From: Pseudomonas fluorescens
GTDB taxonomy: Bacteria > Pseudomonadota > Gammaproteobacteria > Pseudomonadales > Pseudomonadaceae
Direction of reading: 5' to 3'
Assembly: GCF_902497895.1 (NCBI RefSeq)
Contig: NZ_CABVHQ010000024.1
Location: 21,680 to 85,679, forward strand
Length of the DNA: 64,000 bases
Shown: in pieces, positions 1 through 8,770 of the stretch
How positions within the stretch are numbered: position 1 is the stretch's first letter
How the letters are laid out: each line of letters begins with the position of its first letter
Notes under the pieces: model-generated
What the model saw: only the letters and a program-made list of their open reading frames with translations
Databases searched by the model: none
What the model was told of the DNA's origin: nothing
Translations under genes and position numbers: made by a program

Positions 1-345
1 GGTCACTGTTCTCCCACAGAGAACCGTGTTGGTCGCGTTGCAATTGTTACTCCAGAGTCCGCCTCCATGGGTATCAAATTTTTTATGCATAACACCGCTT
101 TTTCCCGTTTGACGCCGCTTTGCCTCGACAAGGAATCCGCTCCACGACGCAGGCGACTCCCACACCAGGTCACCTTTGAGATAACGGGTGCACATAAAAC
201 TTGTAGGAGCTGCCGCAGGCTGCGATCTTTTGGGAACAGCCAATGCTTGACTGACCGGCATCAGGGCTGGCCATGATCGTGGACTTTCGGCGCCTGGCCA
301 GCGAGAGCCGCCATGACCCCGCAAACTGCAAGCAGGAGCTCCCCG
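1..345. other. Intergenic region with a single REP
   Basis: I see no convincing gene here. A 69-codon open frame at 67-276 has no ribosome binding site and runs through a REP sequence. The REP is at 203-232 and begins GTAGGAGCTGCCGCAGG; it is the short REP class also seen near 16.2 and 62.3 kb. The rest is probably the upstream region of a gene outside the window and the leader of the acetyltransferase. Confidence 0.6.
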
Positions 346-840
346 ATGCTCTCGATAGAACTGCACAACGCCCAGCGCGATGAACTCGAATGCATCGAGA
401 ACCTGATGCAGTTCTATATGTACGACTTCAGCGAGTGGCTGGCGCTGGAGTTCGGCGAGCATGGTTTTTTCAGCATCCAGCCCAAACTCGACTACTGGCG
501 AAAACCCTCGACCCGCCCTTTCCTGATCAAGGCTGACGGGGAGCTGGCCGGCTTCGTGACCATTGACGACGAGGTTCGCTCACAAGGCGCGCAGTACAAT
601 ATCGGCTACTTTTTTGTCAGCCGCCGCTATCGCGGTCAAGGCGTCGCCAGGTTTGTGGTGTCGGCATTGCTGAAGAAATTTCCCGGTCAGTGGCAGATTT
701 TCCACATCGACGCCAATCAGCCGGCGCGCGCATTCTGGGCCAGGGTCATCCCCGACCTCACCAAAGGTGAATTCACTCGACATCAGCTGTCGGTCGATGG
801 ATATGCCTGCACCCTGTTCAGGTTCCAATGCGGGGGCTGA
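346..840 (+). CDS. GNAT family N-acetyltransferase
   Basis: Predicted cytosolic acetyl-CoA-dependent acetyltransferase of 164 residues; the substrate is not deducible. The acetyl-CoA pyrophosphate loop is visible as RYRGQGVA at about residues 95-102, following the strand GYFFVS, which is the typical GNAT motif A. The C-terminal part (FHIDANQPARAFWARV) matches the usual motif B region, where N and A/F residues close the fold. I chose the ATG at 346 because AGGAG lies at 334-338 with 7 bases of spacing. The upstream in-frame ATG at 313 has no Shine-Dalgarno. It is transcribed alone and followed by a short gap before the large membrane protein. Family call is firm; function is unknown. Confidence 0.85.
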   Translation: MLSIELHNAQRDELECIENLMQFYMYDFSEWLALEFGEHGFFSIQPKLDYWRKPSTRPFLIKADGELAGFVTIDDEVRSQGAQYNIGYFFVSRRYRGQGVARFVVSALLKKFPGQWQIFHIDANQPARAFWARVIPDLTKGEFTRHQLSVDGYACTLFRFQCGG

Positions 841-978
841 GCGTATCCGGCTGCAGGATAAAATCGCAGGCATCAGTGACGACTCCGGCCCCTTGGCGCA
901 CCCCTCGAGTTGAGCGGGTGCCCAGGTTGGGTCTATACCTTAGGAGTACCGGTCGGCCCGACACCTGAGGGATAGGCC

Positions 979-3900
979 ATGGACAACAGCAAGGATTCAG
1001 GCAGCAACCTGGGCTTCTGGCTGCCAGGCAGCGCGATCATCCTCAGCCTGGTGGTATCGACCTTCGCTCTCACCCGTGAGCCTTTCCTCGAGTCGCGCCC
1101 CATCGGTGGCCAATTCCAGGCGCAACTGCCCATAGAAGCCCGCTTGTGGCAGGACCCCTTCGATGCGCTCGAGCGCTATCGCAAAAAACTCAAGGACAGC
1201 AAATTCCCAGGCTCGGAATGCAGTAGCACGCTTTCCGGCAAGTCAGCGGTACCTGGTACCTCACCCGCGCAGGAAGCGCCTCCGGACATCATGGTGGCGT
1301 TGGTCGAGGGTGGGCCGTATGCCGATGAGGTGGAACTGCGCCGGCGCATTCGCTACGCCACCCTGGCGGGGTTCAAGAATTCCCGCATGGTCCCGGAAGA
1401 CGAGCAGCACATCCGTTGCCTGGCCCTTGCAAACGATCTGGCGGGCGATCCGCAAACCACCGAAACCGATCCGCAACGCGCTGAGCTCCCCTATGAAACC
1501 TTCGTCGCCGACCCGTTCGATCCCCCTACGGACGTTGACGACATCCAGCATCCGGCTGACCGGACCATGCTGTTCTGGGTCAAGCAGGAGTATCTGGGTT
1601 CGGACCCGTTGCAAAAGCTCGAGGTCTTGCGCCACACCCTGGCCTGTAAAGTCGGCCAGGCGTACGGCGCGCCGCAAGCGTGCGACGCGCAGCCCGACAG
1701 TACGTTACTCAAGGTAGTCGGCCCCTCCAACTCGACAATGCTCCGGGATATGTACTGGCAGGAGGCCCAGGGCACGCTAGTGCCCCATATCGAGATTTAC
1801 TCGCCACTGGCCACGGCCGACAAAAAAATGTTGATGCGTGGCTTCACCAAGGCCGGTTCTCCCGAAGAAATATCGGCGGAGCCAACCCGGTATAAGGAGT
1901 CAATGAACCTGCTGCGCACGGTCAGCGACGACGGCACCATGACACGCCTGCTCCTGGAGGAACTGAAGCTGCGTCGAGTAGACCCGGCTGCCGGTGTGCA
2001 ATGCGCCAAAGGCGCGACCCTGCGGGTCGGAATGCCTTGCGGTCCCGAGGGCAGGCGCGCCAATCGCATTGCGCTGATCTCCGAGTGGGACAGCTTCTAC
2101 AGCCGCGCACTGATCGAGAGCTTCAAGTCGCAGGTTGCCGAGAGCGCTCGTATCGGCCACGAAGACGGGGCATTGGTCGATGAATGGGTGCTGCGCTTCA
2201 GCTATCTGCGTGGCCTGGACGGACGCCTTCCGGAGGAAGCCCCGAGCGGCGACAAGGCCACCGCCAAGGATGCCAGCAAGGACAGCAACCAGCTGGATCT
2301 CAGCCCCCTCGAGAAGTCCGATGGCAATTCCCAGCTCGATTACCTGCGCCGCCTCGCCGATTACATCGTGCTCGAGGACGAGGCTTATCGCCGAAATGGT
2401 GAAAGTGGAATCGGCGCCATTGGCGTGCTGGGCGTCGACACCTACGACAAGTTGCTGGTCTTGCAGGCTCTCAAGAGCCGGATGCCCAACAAGGTGTTTT
2501 TCTCCACCGATCTTGACGCGCGCATGTTGCAGCGCGGGCAGGCGCAGACCACCCGCAACCTGGTGCTGGCCGCGCCCTATGGGCTGACGCTGACCCGCGC
2601 CCTGCAACAGGACGTGCCACCGTTTCGCGACAGTTTGCAGAGCGCGGTGTTCATCGCGGTGCTGGCCGCCCAAGCGCCCCAGAGTTTCGACGCCAAGCGG
2701 GCGAAATTCGATTATTCGAAGTCGGGGCTGCTCTCGCCTGGCATTTATGAAGTGGGCATCAGTGGCTTCATCCCGCTGGCGAGCCGGTTGACCGCATCCC
2801 GCGCCGAGGATTGCGCAGCCCCGCTCCGTGCGCGGCCAGGCCGGGTCAGCACTATACGTGCGCAGGACATCATGGCCCTGCGCTGCCTGCAGGATCCGTC
2901 GCCGCCGCCGTATCCCGAACTGTCCCAAACGGTGCGCAACAAGTTCGAAGAGCGACAGTCGTACTTTTGGGCCGGGCCGCTGTCGCTGATCCTGCTGGTC
3001 CTGGCGATTTTCCTCGGCTGGTGGTGGACTAATGAGCAATCGCCCGACAACAGCCTGCCACCTTGGGTGCGCGGCGTGCCGCTGGCACTTTATGTGGCGT
3101 CCGGGCTGTCGGCCTGGGTCGCCACCCAGTACTGGCGCGTGGAGTTCATGTGGATCACCTTCGTGTTGATCCTGCTGGGGATCATTTGCTCAGGGCTTAT
3201 CCGCCGCTCCCGGCGCCAGTCGGCTCCTTGCGAAGGCCCACCCGCCCCCGTCGTGGCCAGAGGGTTGTTCGACTCGTCGGCGTGGTACATCGCGGTGCCG
3301 ATCGTGGCATTTATCCTGGCGCTGCTATGGGCGTTCCAGATCCGCCACACCTTGACGGGCGGCGGACTGGGCGAACCGATGTTCCTGTTCGAGGGCATCA
3401 GCGCCTGGCCAACGGTGGCGCTGCGCCTGCTCGCAGTGCTGATCTCCATCTCGGCGCTGGCCTGGGGCTGGCGCAGCCTGCGCGTCAGCCGGATCGAGAT
3501 CGAGACCGCCTATCACTTGCGCCCTTACCTGCGCAGCCGTCGAACGAGTCTGTGGCGGCAGTTTCCGCGCTTCGTTCAGGGCGCAAAAAGGCGCACATGG
3601 CATCAATGGTTCGAAGAACTGGGGCATCGCCTGTTCCTGGTGCTGTTCCCGCTCTCATCCACCAGCATTGCCAGAACACAGCCCAGGGCATGGGCTGCTC
3701 TTCCCCGGTCCGGTGATGCGGACGGACGCACGATCATCTCTTTCCTGCGCTTCTGGAGGGAGCACTGCGTGAGCGGTACCTTCGGTGCCCGCATGCTGCG
3801 CGCCGTCCTCGCCACCTGGATTTTTGTGGTGGTCACCAGCGTGCTCTTTGTGCTGTGGCCCATGGAAGGGGTTCCGGTGCGCGGAGAATCGCCGGTCTGG

Positions 3901-4515
3901 AGGTTGAGCTGGATGGTTCCAACCCTGGTTTTCCAACTGCTGGTGTTCTGGGTGGTGGATGCCAATCGCCTACTGGCGCGATTTATCCGCCAACTCAGCA
4001 GCTATCACGCGATCTGGCCAAAAAAATTGCAGGATGAGCATGAGAAAATTTTTGGTATCCGTGACCATGCCTGTATCGACGACTGGGTGGACACGATGTT
4101 GATCGCCAGGCGTAGCGCGGCGGTCAACCGTCTGATCTATGCCCCGACGGTAGTCCTGTTGATCCTGATGGCGTCTCGCAGCAGTGTGTTCGACAACTGG
4201 CCGACACCGCCCAGCGTGGTCCTCTCATTCCTGCTCACCGCGCTGGTGCTGCTGATCAGCGCGTTGTCGCTGCGCCGTGCCGCGGAAAAGGCACGAGCCG
4301 CGGCCTTGCAGCGAGTTGATAGCTACCTGTTGGAAACACCCGCCAGCACACCAGGTTATGACAAGTTCCGGATGATCCGCGAACGCATCGCGGCGCTCAA
4401 TACCGGCGCCTTCTCACGCTACTCGGAAGAGCCGCTGGTGCGCGCGCTTTTGCTGGCGCTGACCGGCATTGGCGGTTCGGCCATCGTCGATGCGTTGAGT
4501 TATGCGAAGTTCTAG
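979..4515 (+). CDS. Large multi-pass membrane protein with periplasmic domain, function unknown
   Basis: I do not recognise this 1178-residue protein. A single hydrophobic segment near residues 10-31 looks like an uncleaved signal anchor. About 620 mostly soluble residues follow, probably periplasmic. Then come roughly nine hydrophobic segments from residue 664 to the end, beginning FWAGPLSLILLVLAIFLGWW. Within the soluble part, RIALISEWDSFYSRAL (about 359) and GVLGVDTYDKLLVLQAL (about 484) have the strand-helix pattern of periplasmic-binding-protein folds such as branched-chain amino acid receptors. That similarity is my reading of pattern, not a search result. A GAGGG box lies just before the ATG. 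It stands alone, followed by a long inverted repeat. A ligand-sensing membrane protein is plausible but unproven. Confidence 0.75.
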   Translation: MDNSKDSGSNLGFWLPGSAIILSLVVSTFALTREPFLESRPIGGQFQAQLPIEARLWQDPFDALERYRKKLKDSKFPGSECSSTLSGKSAVPGTSPAQEAPPDIMVALVEGGPYADEVELRRRIRYATLAGFKNSRMVPEDEQHIRCLALANDLAGDPQTTETDPQRAELPYETFVADPFDPPTDVDDIQHPADRTMLFWVKQEYLGSDPLQKLEVLRHTLACKVGQAYGAPQACDAQPDSTLLKVVGPSNSTMLRDMYWQEAQGTLVPHIEIYSPLATADKKMLMRGFTKAGSPEEISAEPTRYKESMNLLRTVSDDGTMTRLLLEELKLRRVDPAAGVQCAKGATLRVGMPCGPEGRRANRIALISEWDSFYSRALIESFKSQVAESARIGHEDGALVDEWVLRFSYLRGLDGRLPEEAPSGDKATAKDASKDSNQLDLSPLEKSDGNSQLDYLRRLADYIVLEDEAYRRNGESGIGAIGVLGVDTYDKLLVLQALKSRMPNKVFFSTDLDARMLQRGQAQTTRNLVLAAPYGLTLTRALQQDVPPFRDSLQSAVFIAVLAAQAPQSFDAKRAKFDYSKSGLLSPGIYEVGISGFIPLASRLTASRAEDCAAPLRARPGRVSTIRAQDIMALRCLQDPSPPPYPELSQTVRNKFEERQSYFWAGPLSLILLVLAIFLGWWWTNEQSPDNSLPPWVRGVPLALYVASGLSAWVATQYWRVEFMWITFVLILLGIICSGLIRRSRRQSAPCEGPPAPVVARGLFDSSAWYIAVPIVAFILALLWAFQIRHTLTGGGLGEPMFLFEGISAWPTVALRLLAVLISISALAWGWRSLRVSRIEIETAYHLRPYLRSRRTSLWRQFPRFVQGAKRRTWHQWFEELGHRLFLVLFPLSSTSIARTQPRAWAALPRSGDADGRTIISFLRFWREHCVSGTFGARMLRAVLATWIFVVVTSVLFVLWPMEGVPVRGESPVWRLSWMVPTLVFQLLVFWVVDANRLLARFIRQLSSYHAIWPKKLQDEHEKIFGIRDHACIDDWVDTMLIARRSAAVNRLIYAPTVVLLILMASRSSVFDNWPTPPSVVLSFLLTALVLLISALSLRRAAEKARAAALQRVDSYLLETPASTPGYDKFRMIRERIAALNTGAFSRYSEEPLVRALLLALTGIGGSAIVDALSYAKF

Positions 4516-4577
4516 GAGTCGGCGGACGGGGCATCAAGGGCATGGGTATCTACACATCTCGAAAGGCTAGAACTCCC

Positions 4578-4724
4578 GTAGCAGCTGTCGAGTAGAACGA
4601 GGCAGCGTCCGAGGACGGAGTCCTCGTAAAAGCTGTGCTCGCGGTTTATCTGCAACTCCGAGGTGCAGGGTTTTACGGCTGCTTCGCAGCCGGACGCTGC
4701 CTCGTTCTACTCGACAGCTGCTAC
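4578..4724. repeat. Perfect 33-bp inverted repeat, divergent REP-pair type
   Basis: Arms 4578-4610 and 4692-4724 are exact reverse complements. They begin GTAGCAGCTGTCGAG, so the outer bases match the window's main REP class, but the inner bases (TAGAACGAGGCAGCGTCC) are different. An outer imperfect inverted repeat (TCTACACAT near 4549 and ATGTGTAGA near 4759) encloses it. CTACGCC is repeated in tandem at about 4721-4741. The element sits between the convergent membrane protein gene and pqiC and could fold into a strong transcript hairpin. Confidence 0.85.
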
Positions 4725-4784
4725 GCCCTACGCCCTACGCCCTGCCAAGCATCAAAAAATGTGTAGACACCTATGCATCAAGGG

Positions 4785-5402
4785 CTAAGGACAGCCTGTC
4801 CCCCGCTTTGTTGACCAGTTGCGGGCGGTACCGGCAATGATGCCCGCCAGTTGCCCGATGGCCCGCTGATGGGCCAGCACCACATCCGGCACCCCGGGAC
4901 CGGCAGGTTGGCGGATGACGCTACTGCAGGTCAGGCTCCGGGTTTTTTCGCCAGCGCCGCGCAGGCTGATACTCCAGACCGCATCGATCAAGGCGTATTG
5001 ACCCGGCAGTGAGTCGAAACGCCGGACGTCGGTTTGCAGCGAGAGAACGTCGCGGCCGGGAACCTTGGGTAAGCCCGCCAGATCGCGGGTACCCAGCTTG
5101 AGCTCCATCTGGCTGGCCAGGGCGTCATGGAACTCATCGGCCAGCGGCGCGCTCCAGCGCTCGGTTTCAAGGATCGCCAAGGCTCCGCTACTCTGGCGGA
5201 TCACCACCTGCGGCTGGTCGACCTGGACCGGGATACGCACCGGTTGCATCTCGAACTGGAAAGCTGACCCGGCTGCATTCGTGCGCGTTGCACTGTCCGT
5301 CGCGGTCGGCACCAGGGTGTAGTAATGGGTCGGCGCCGACGTGCAGGCGCTCAGGCCCAGGGTGGCGAAAAAGGCCAGGGAGCGAATAGTCATGGGGTTC
5401 AT
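4785..5402 (-). CDS. pqiC: PqiC-family outer membrane lipoprotein
   Basis: 205-residue lipoprotein predicted to be the PqiC/YmbA partner of the MCE protein PqiB in trans-envelope lipid transport. The N-terminus is a lipoprotein signal with lipobox LSAC, cysteine near residue 20, followed by TSAPTHYYTL; the HYYTL motif is typical of the ABC-type transport auxiliary lipoprotein family. The start ATG at 5402 overlaps the pqiB stop by ATGA (5399-5402), so the two are probably translationally coupled. It is the last gene of a four-gene minus-strand operon (pqiA-pqiA-pqiB-pqiC). Family and operon position agree well. Confidence 0.9.
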   Translation of the reverse strand: MNPMTIRSLAFFATLGLSACTSAPTHYYTLVPTATDSATRTNAAGSAFQFEMQPVRIPVQVDQPQVVIRQSSGALAILETERWSAPLADEFHDALASQMELKLGTRDLAGLPKVPGRDVLSLQTDVRRFDSLPGQYALIDAVWSISLRGAGEKTRSLTCSSVIRQPAGPGVPDVVLAHQRAIGQLAGIIAGTARNWSTKRGTGCP

Positions 5403-7072
5403 TCCTGGTCAATGTCTCGAGAGGATGAAGACGATGATTTATATCCATCGGGCTTGTTGTCTTTGATCCGTCCGCGAATCAGCGCCTCGGGATGCCGGCC
5501 CAGGAAGTCGGTCAGCACCCGCACCGAACGCGCGGTACGCTGGACCTCATCCATGGCCTGACCAAATTGCTGGCGCTGCGGTGAATCCTCGGAAAAGCTG
5601 TCATTGGCCGAAGCCACGGTCTTCTTGGCCTGTACCAGGGTATCGCGCATCTGCGGCAGCACTTCGCCATTGACCTGTTTGAGGGTCTTCTGCAGGTCGC
5701 CGAGGGTGCCATTGAGGTTGGCGGCAATCTGGTCGATCGGCAGCTTGCTGATCTTGTCGACGACGGCTTGCAGTTGCTCCTGAAGTTTATCCAGGCTGCC
5801 CGGTATCGTTGGAATCTCTATAGGTCGTGCCGCCACGTCGAAGTTCACCGGGGTGGCGTTCGGGACAAAATCCAGGGCGATGTAAAGTTGGCCGGTGATC
5901 AGGTTGCCGGTCCTGGCCTGGGCTCTGAGCCCCCGCGCGACGAACTGGCCCATTACTTGTACCGCCAGGTTTTCGTCGTTGACGTCGCGGTTCTTCAACA
6001 TTTTTTCATGGGCCTTACCCAGCCTGCTGGGATAAATCACCGCGCCAATGATGGTGGGGAAGCTTTTCTTGACCTCGTCATAGTCCAGGTCAACCGATAC
6101 CACCCGACCCAGGTTCACCCCGTGAAATTCCACCGGCGCATTGACCACCAGACCCCGCAAGGGCTGATCGAAGCGCATGCGGATGTAGCGTGCCTCGCCA
6201 TCGGCCGGAGCCATGGCGGTTTGCTGGTCGTTGAACAGGGTGAACTGGGTGTTTTCTTCCGCGATCACGGGATTGGGGCTGTACTTGGGCTCAACGAACG
6301 CGATCCCGCCGGCCAGAATCGAGGCCAGCGACTCGGTGTTCACTTTCAGGCCGTCGGCGGCCAGGCTGACATCCACCCCGCTGGCGTTCCAGAATCGGCT
6401 GTCGCGGGTCACGAACCGGTCGTTCGGGGCATGGATAAAGATCTGCACCTCAACGCTTTTGCCGTCATCGGCGAGCTTATAGGACACCACTTCACCGACC
6501 GGAATACGTCGATAGTAGACGCTCGAGCCGATATCCAGCGAGCCGAGGTCGTCGGTTTTCAAACTGTAACGGGTGCCTTGCTCACCGTAGATAATCGAAG
6601 GCGGCGTTTCGAGGCCGACAAACTTTTTTTGCGGTTTGTTCGACTCGCTGGCATCGGCACCGATAAAGGACCCGGACAATAGCGTATCGATCCCCGAGAT
6701 ACCTTGGGCGCCGATACGCGGCCGCACGACCCAGAAGCGCGTATTTTCAGTAGCAAAGGATTTGGCGAATCCTTCGAGGTCGATGATCACGTCGACATGG
6801 CTTTGGTCCTCGCGCAAGGTAATCGAGGTCACCTTGCCGATGACCACGTTCTTGTATTTGACCTGGGTCTTGTTCGCCACCAGCCCTTCGGCCGTCAGGA
6901 AACTCACGGTAATCTGTGGTCCAGCCGTCCTGGCGTTATGGATCACCATGGACAACCCGACCAGGGCTGCGACAATCGGCACCAGCCATACCAGGGACAC
7001 ATTGAAACGTCGCCGCTTGACCTCGGGGGTACCTGGAGCCGGCGCGGCGGTGGAACTTGGATGATCAGGCAT
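5399..7072 (-). CDS. pqiB: PqiB, MCE-domain intermembrane transport protein
   Basis: 557-residue inner-membrane-anchored MCE protein. In E. coli PqiB forms a hexameric tube bridging the periplasm for lipid movement. One N-terminal transmembrane helix (LVWLVPIVAALVGLSMVI) is followed by three MCE repeats, recognisable by segments such as YKNVVIGKV, VYYRRIPVGEV and VEFHGVNLGRV. A C-terminal helical region (KLQEQLQAVVDKISKLPIDQ and on) should form the tube needle. I chose the ATG at 7072, which overlaps the upstream pqiA stop by 8 bases, rather than an in-frame codon at 7108 that would intrude far into pqiA. Length matches the family. Confidence 0.93.
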   Translation of the reverse strand: MPDHPSSTAAPAPGTPEVKRRRFNVSLVWLVPIVAALVGLSMVIHNARTAGPQITVSFLTAEGLVANKTQVKYKNVVIGKVTSITLREDQSHVDVIIDLEGFAKSFATENTRFWVVRPRIGAQGISGIDTLLSGSFIGADASESNKPQKKFVGLETPPSIIYGEQGTRYSLKTDDLGSLDIGSSVYYRRIPVGEVVSYKLADDGKSVEVQIFIHAPNDRFVTRDSRFWNASGVDVSLAADGLKVNTESLASILAGGIAFVEPKYSPNPVIAEENTQFTLFNDQQTAMAPADGEARYIRMRFDQPLRGLVVNAPVEFHGVNLGRVVSVDLDYDEVKKSFPTIIGAVIYPSRLGKAHEKMLKNRDVNDENLAVQVMGQFVARGLRAQARTGNLITGQLYIALDFVPNATPVNFDVAARPIEIPTIPGSLDKLQEQLQAVVDKISKLPIDQIAANLNGTLGDLQKTLKQVNGEVLPQMRDTLVQAKKTVASANDSFSEDSPQRQQFGQAMDEVQRTARSVRVLTDFLGRHPEALIRGRIKDNKPDGYKSSSSSSRDIDQE

Positions 7073-7679
7073 TTTCAACCTCTGCGTCCCAGATGAGCCG
7101 GGGATCAAAACTCATGGCAGCGAACATCGTCATAACCACCACCAGACCGAAAAATAGAATACCGATCCGCGGATCGATGGTACTGAGGGATTTGAATTGC
7201 ACCAGGGCAGCGATTACGGCCACCACCAGCACGTCGAGCATCGACCAGTAACCGATCACTTCGATCAGTCGATAGAGCTTCGCCCGCTCGCGCATGGCCC
7301 AGCGACTGCGGCGCTGGCAGGTGATCAGCAACGTGCCGAGCACCAGGAATTTCATGCAGGGCACTGCCACGCTGGCAATAAAGATAACCAGCGCCAGGTC
7401 CCACTCGCCGGCGTTCCAGAACTCGACGATCCCGCTGAAGATGGTGTTTTCGCTGCCGCTGCCAAAGATGTCGGTGTACATCACCGGCAGCACGTTGGCC
7501 GGGATGTAGAAGACCAGGCTGGCCAGCAAAAATGCCCAGGTACGCGCAATGCTATTGGGTTTGCGTCGATGCAGGGGTGATTCGCAACGAGCACAGCTTG
7601 GGTCCGCCGCCGGGCAGACCTGGCCGCAGGTATGGCACAAGGTCAGATTCAACTGGCTGGCATAGGGCGGCATATTCAT
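7065..7679 (-). CDS. pqiA: PqiA-domain membrane protein (second half)
   Basis: 204-residue inner membrane protein with one PqiA domain. An N-terminal zinc-ribbon-like motif CHTCGQVCP...CARC is followed by four predicted membrane helices (for example TWAFLLASLVFYIPANVLPVMY and LALVIFIASVAVPCMKFLVLG). In E. coli a single PqiA carries two such domains; here they are separate genes. The start ATG at 7679 overlaps the stop of the upstream paralogue by ATGA, supporting this start over 7706. It probably works with PqiB and PqiC in envelope lipid homeostasis. Confidence 0.9.
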   Translation of the reverse strand: MNMPPYASQLNLTLCHTCGQVCPAADPSCARCESPLHRRKPNSIARTWAFLLASLVFYIPANVLPVMYTDIFGSGSENTIFSGIVEFWNAGEWDLALVIFIASVAVPCMKFLVLGTLLITCQRRSRWAMRERAKLYRLIEVIGYWSMLDVLVVAVIAALVQFKSLSTIDPRIGILFFGLVVVMTMFAAMSFDPRLIWDAEVENA

Positions 7680-8287
7680 CGAATGACGTCCTCCAGGTCT
7701 TTCCACAGCCTGCGGATGCCTTTACCGGAAATCAGGATGATCAGCACGGTGAGCATGGCCAGCGCCCACAATCCCGTCCCCGGATGCACATCGAGCATGC
7801 CCGCCAGTTTGATGATGGCCACCAGAATGCCCAGCAAGCACACTTCGAGCATGCTCCAGGGCCGCAGGTGTTCCAGGGCGCGCATGCAGTTCTTGAATCC
7901 GGGAGCCGCGCGCCCGGCCAGGGCAAAGCCGAGCACCCAGCACGACAGGCAGATTTGCAGGAGTGGCGCGAGGATGATCGCCAGCCCCGTCACCGCCGCA
8001 ATCACGCTGATCTCGCCTTGCGCCAGGGCTTGCACCGACTGCCACAGCGTCGCTTGATTACTCAGGCCTTGCAGGCTGATGGTCATGATCGGGAACGCGT
8101 TGGCGAACACGAACAACAGCGCGGCGCTGATGGACAGTGCCAGCAGTTGTTGAATGCTGAACGGGTCGGGGCGATCCAGAATGGCTGCGCAACGAATGCA
8201 ACGAGCCGTCTGGGCCTTCGCCAGAGGGACTGCCTTGTACACCGAGTCGCAGTGCTCGCAGATGATCCAGGCAGGAGAAGATGTCAT
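7676..8287 (-). CDS. pqiA: PqiA-domain membrane protein (first half)
   Basis: 203-residue paralogue of the next gene and the first gene of the pqi operon. The N-terminus has paired cysteines (CEHCDSVYKAV...CIRC) like a small zinc ribbon, then four hydrophobic segments (LLALSISAALLFVFANAFPIM; VIAAVTGLAIILAPLLQICL; MLEVCLLGILVAIIKLAGML; ALAMLTVLIILISG). The pattern FANAFPIM corresponds to the PANVLPVM stretch in the downstream paralogue, consistent with duplication or with splitting of a two-domain PqiA. Regulation is not evident from the sequence; paraquat/SoxRS induction is known only for enterobacteria. Confidence 0.9.
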   Translation of the reverse strand: MTSSPAWIICEHCDSVYKAVPLAKAQTARCIRCAAILDRPDPFSIQQLLALSISAALLFVFANAFPIMTISLQGLSNQATLWQSVQALAQGEISVIAAVTGLAIILAPLLQICLSCWVLGFALAGRAAPGFKNCMRALEHLRPWSMLEVCLLGILVAIIKLAGMLDVHPGTGLWALAMLTVLIILISGKGIRRLWKDLEDVIR

Positions 8288-8770
8288 AGGCTCGACTGAG
8301 TCATAGGAAGATCCGTTTCTCGGGACTGCAGACTATCGTCTGATTCCAGGGGCGATTTACTCTGTGGAGTCTAGTGCGAGGCGGCTTTAACGCCAGTCAG
8401 GCGAGGAACAGCCAGATCCGGATTTTTGGTTGATTCGGAATCCACCCCTCACCCCAACCCTCTCCCCAAGGGGGAGAGGGAGCTGATCTTGAGTGTCTAT
8501 CGAGTTGCTGCGACCTGTGAAACCAAGTCGATTAAGGATTCAGCCTAGTACTTTCAGGTCGCAGTACATCCGCAGAAACCCACATTCTGCCCCCTCGCCC
8601 CCTTGGGGCGGTCCGACGTTTCGGGAGGGTTGGGGTGAGGGGTGGATTTTGAGCCTGGTGGAGATCAACAACCCGGCAAGAGCTGAAGGCATGAACCGAC
8701 TTGTCGAACGAAGACAGCGTGTTAGCCTCCAATGGCGCAAATAGCAGTAACCGAACAACAGAGAGTTGTC
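8288..8770. repeat. Intergenic region with a ~206-bp palindromic element
   Basis: The 483 bases between pqiA and the hydrolase hold a large palindromic element at 8441-8646. Its terminal 22 bases (8441-8462 and 8625-8646) are exact reverse complements; each is the CACCCCTCACCCCAACCC type of sequence. An inner, less perfect pair (CTGCGACCTG near 8510 and CAGGTCGCAG near 8556) extends the symmetry, and local hairpins flank each arm (CTCCCCAAGGGGGAG at about 8462). It looks like a MITE-like or long REP-type element; I cannot identify target duplications. No gene is seen here. Confidence 0.75.

Noticed and set aside
67..276. 69-codon open frame
   Set aside because: It lacks a ribosome site and reads through a REP; composition is unlike a protein.
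1900..3039. 379-codon open frame antisense to the large membrane protein
   Set aside because: Shadow frame; no recognisable motif and no start site.
4721..4741. CTACGCC tandem as a functional microsatellite
   Set aside because: Only three copies in the spacer beside a palindrome; not coding and too short to claim phase variation.
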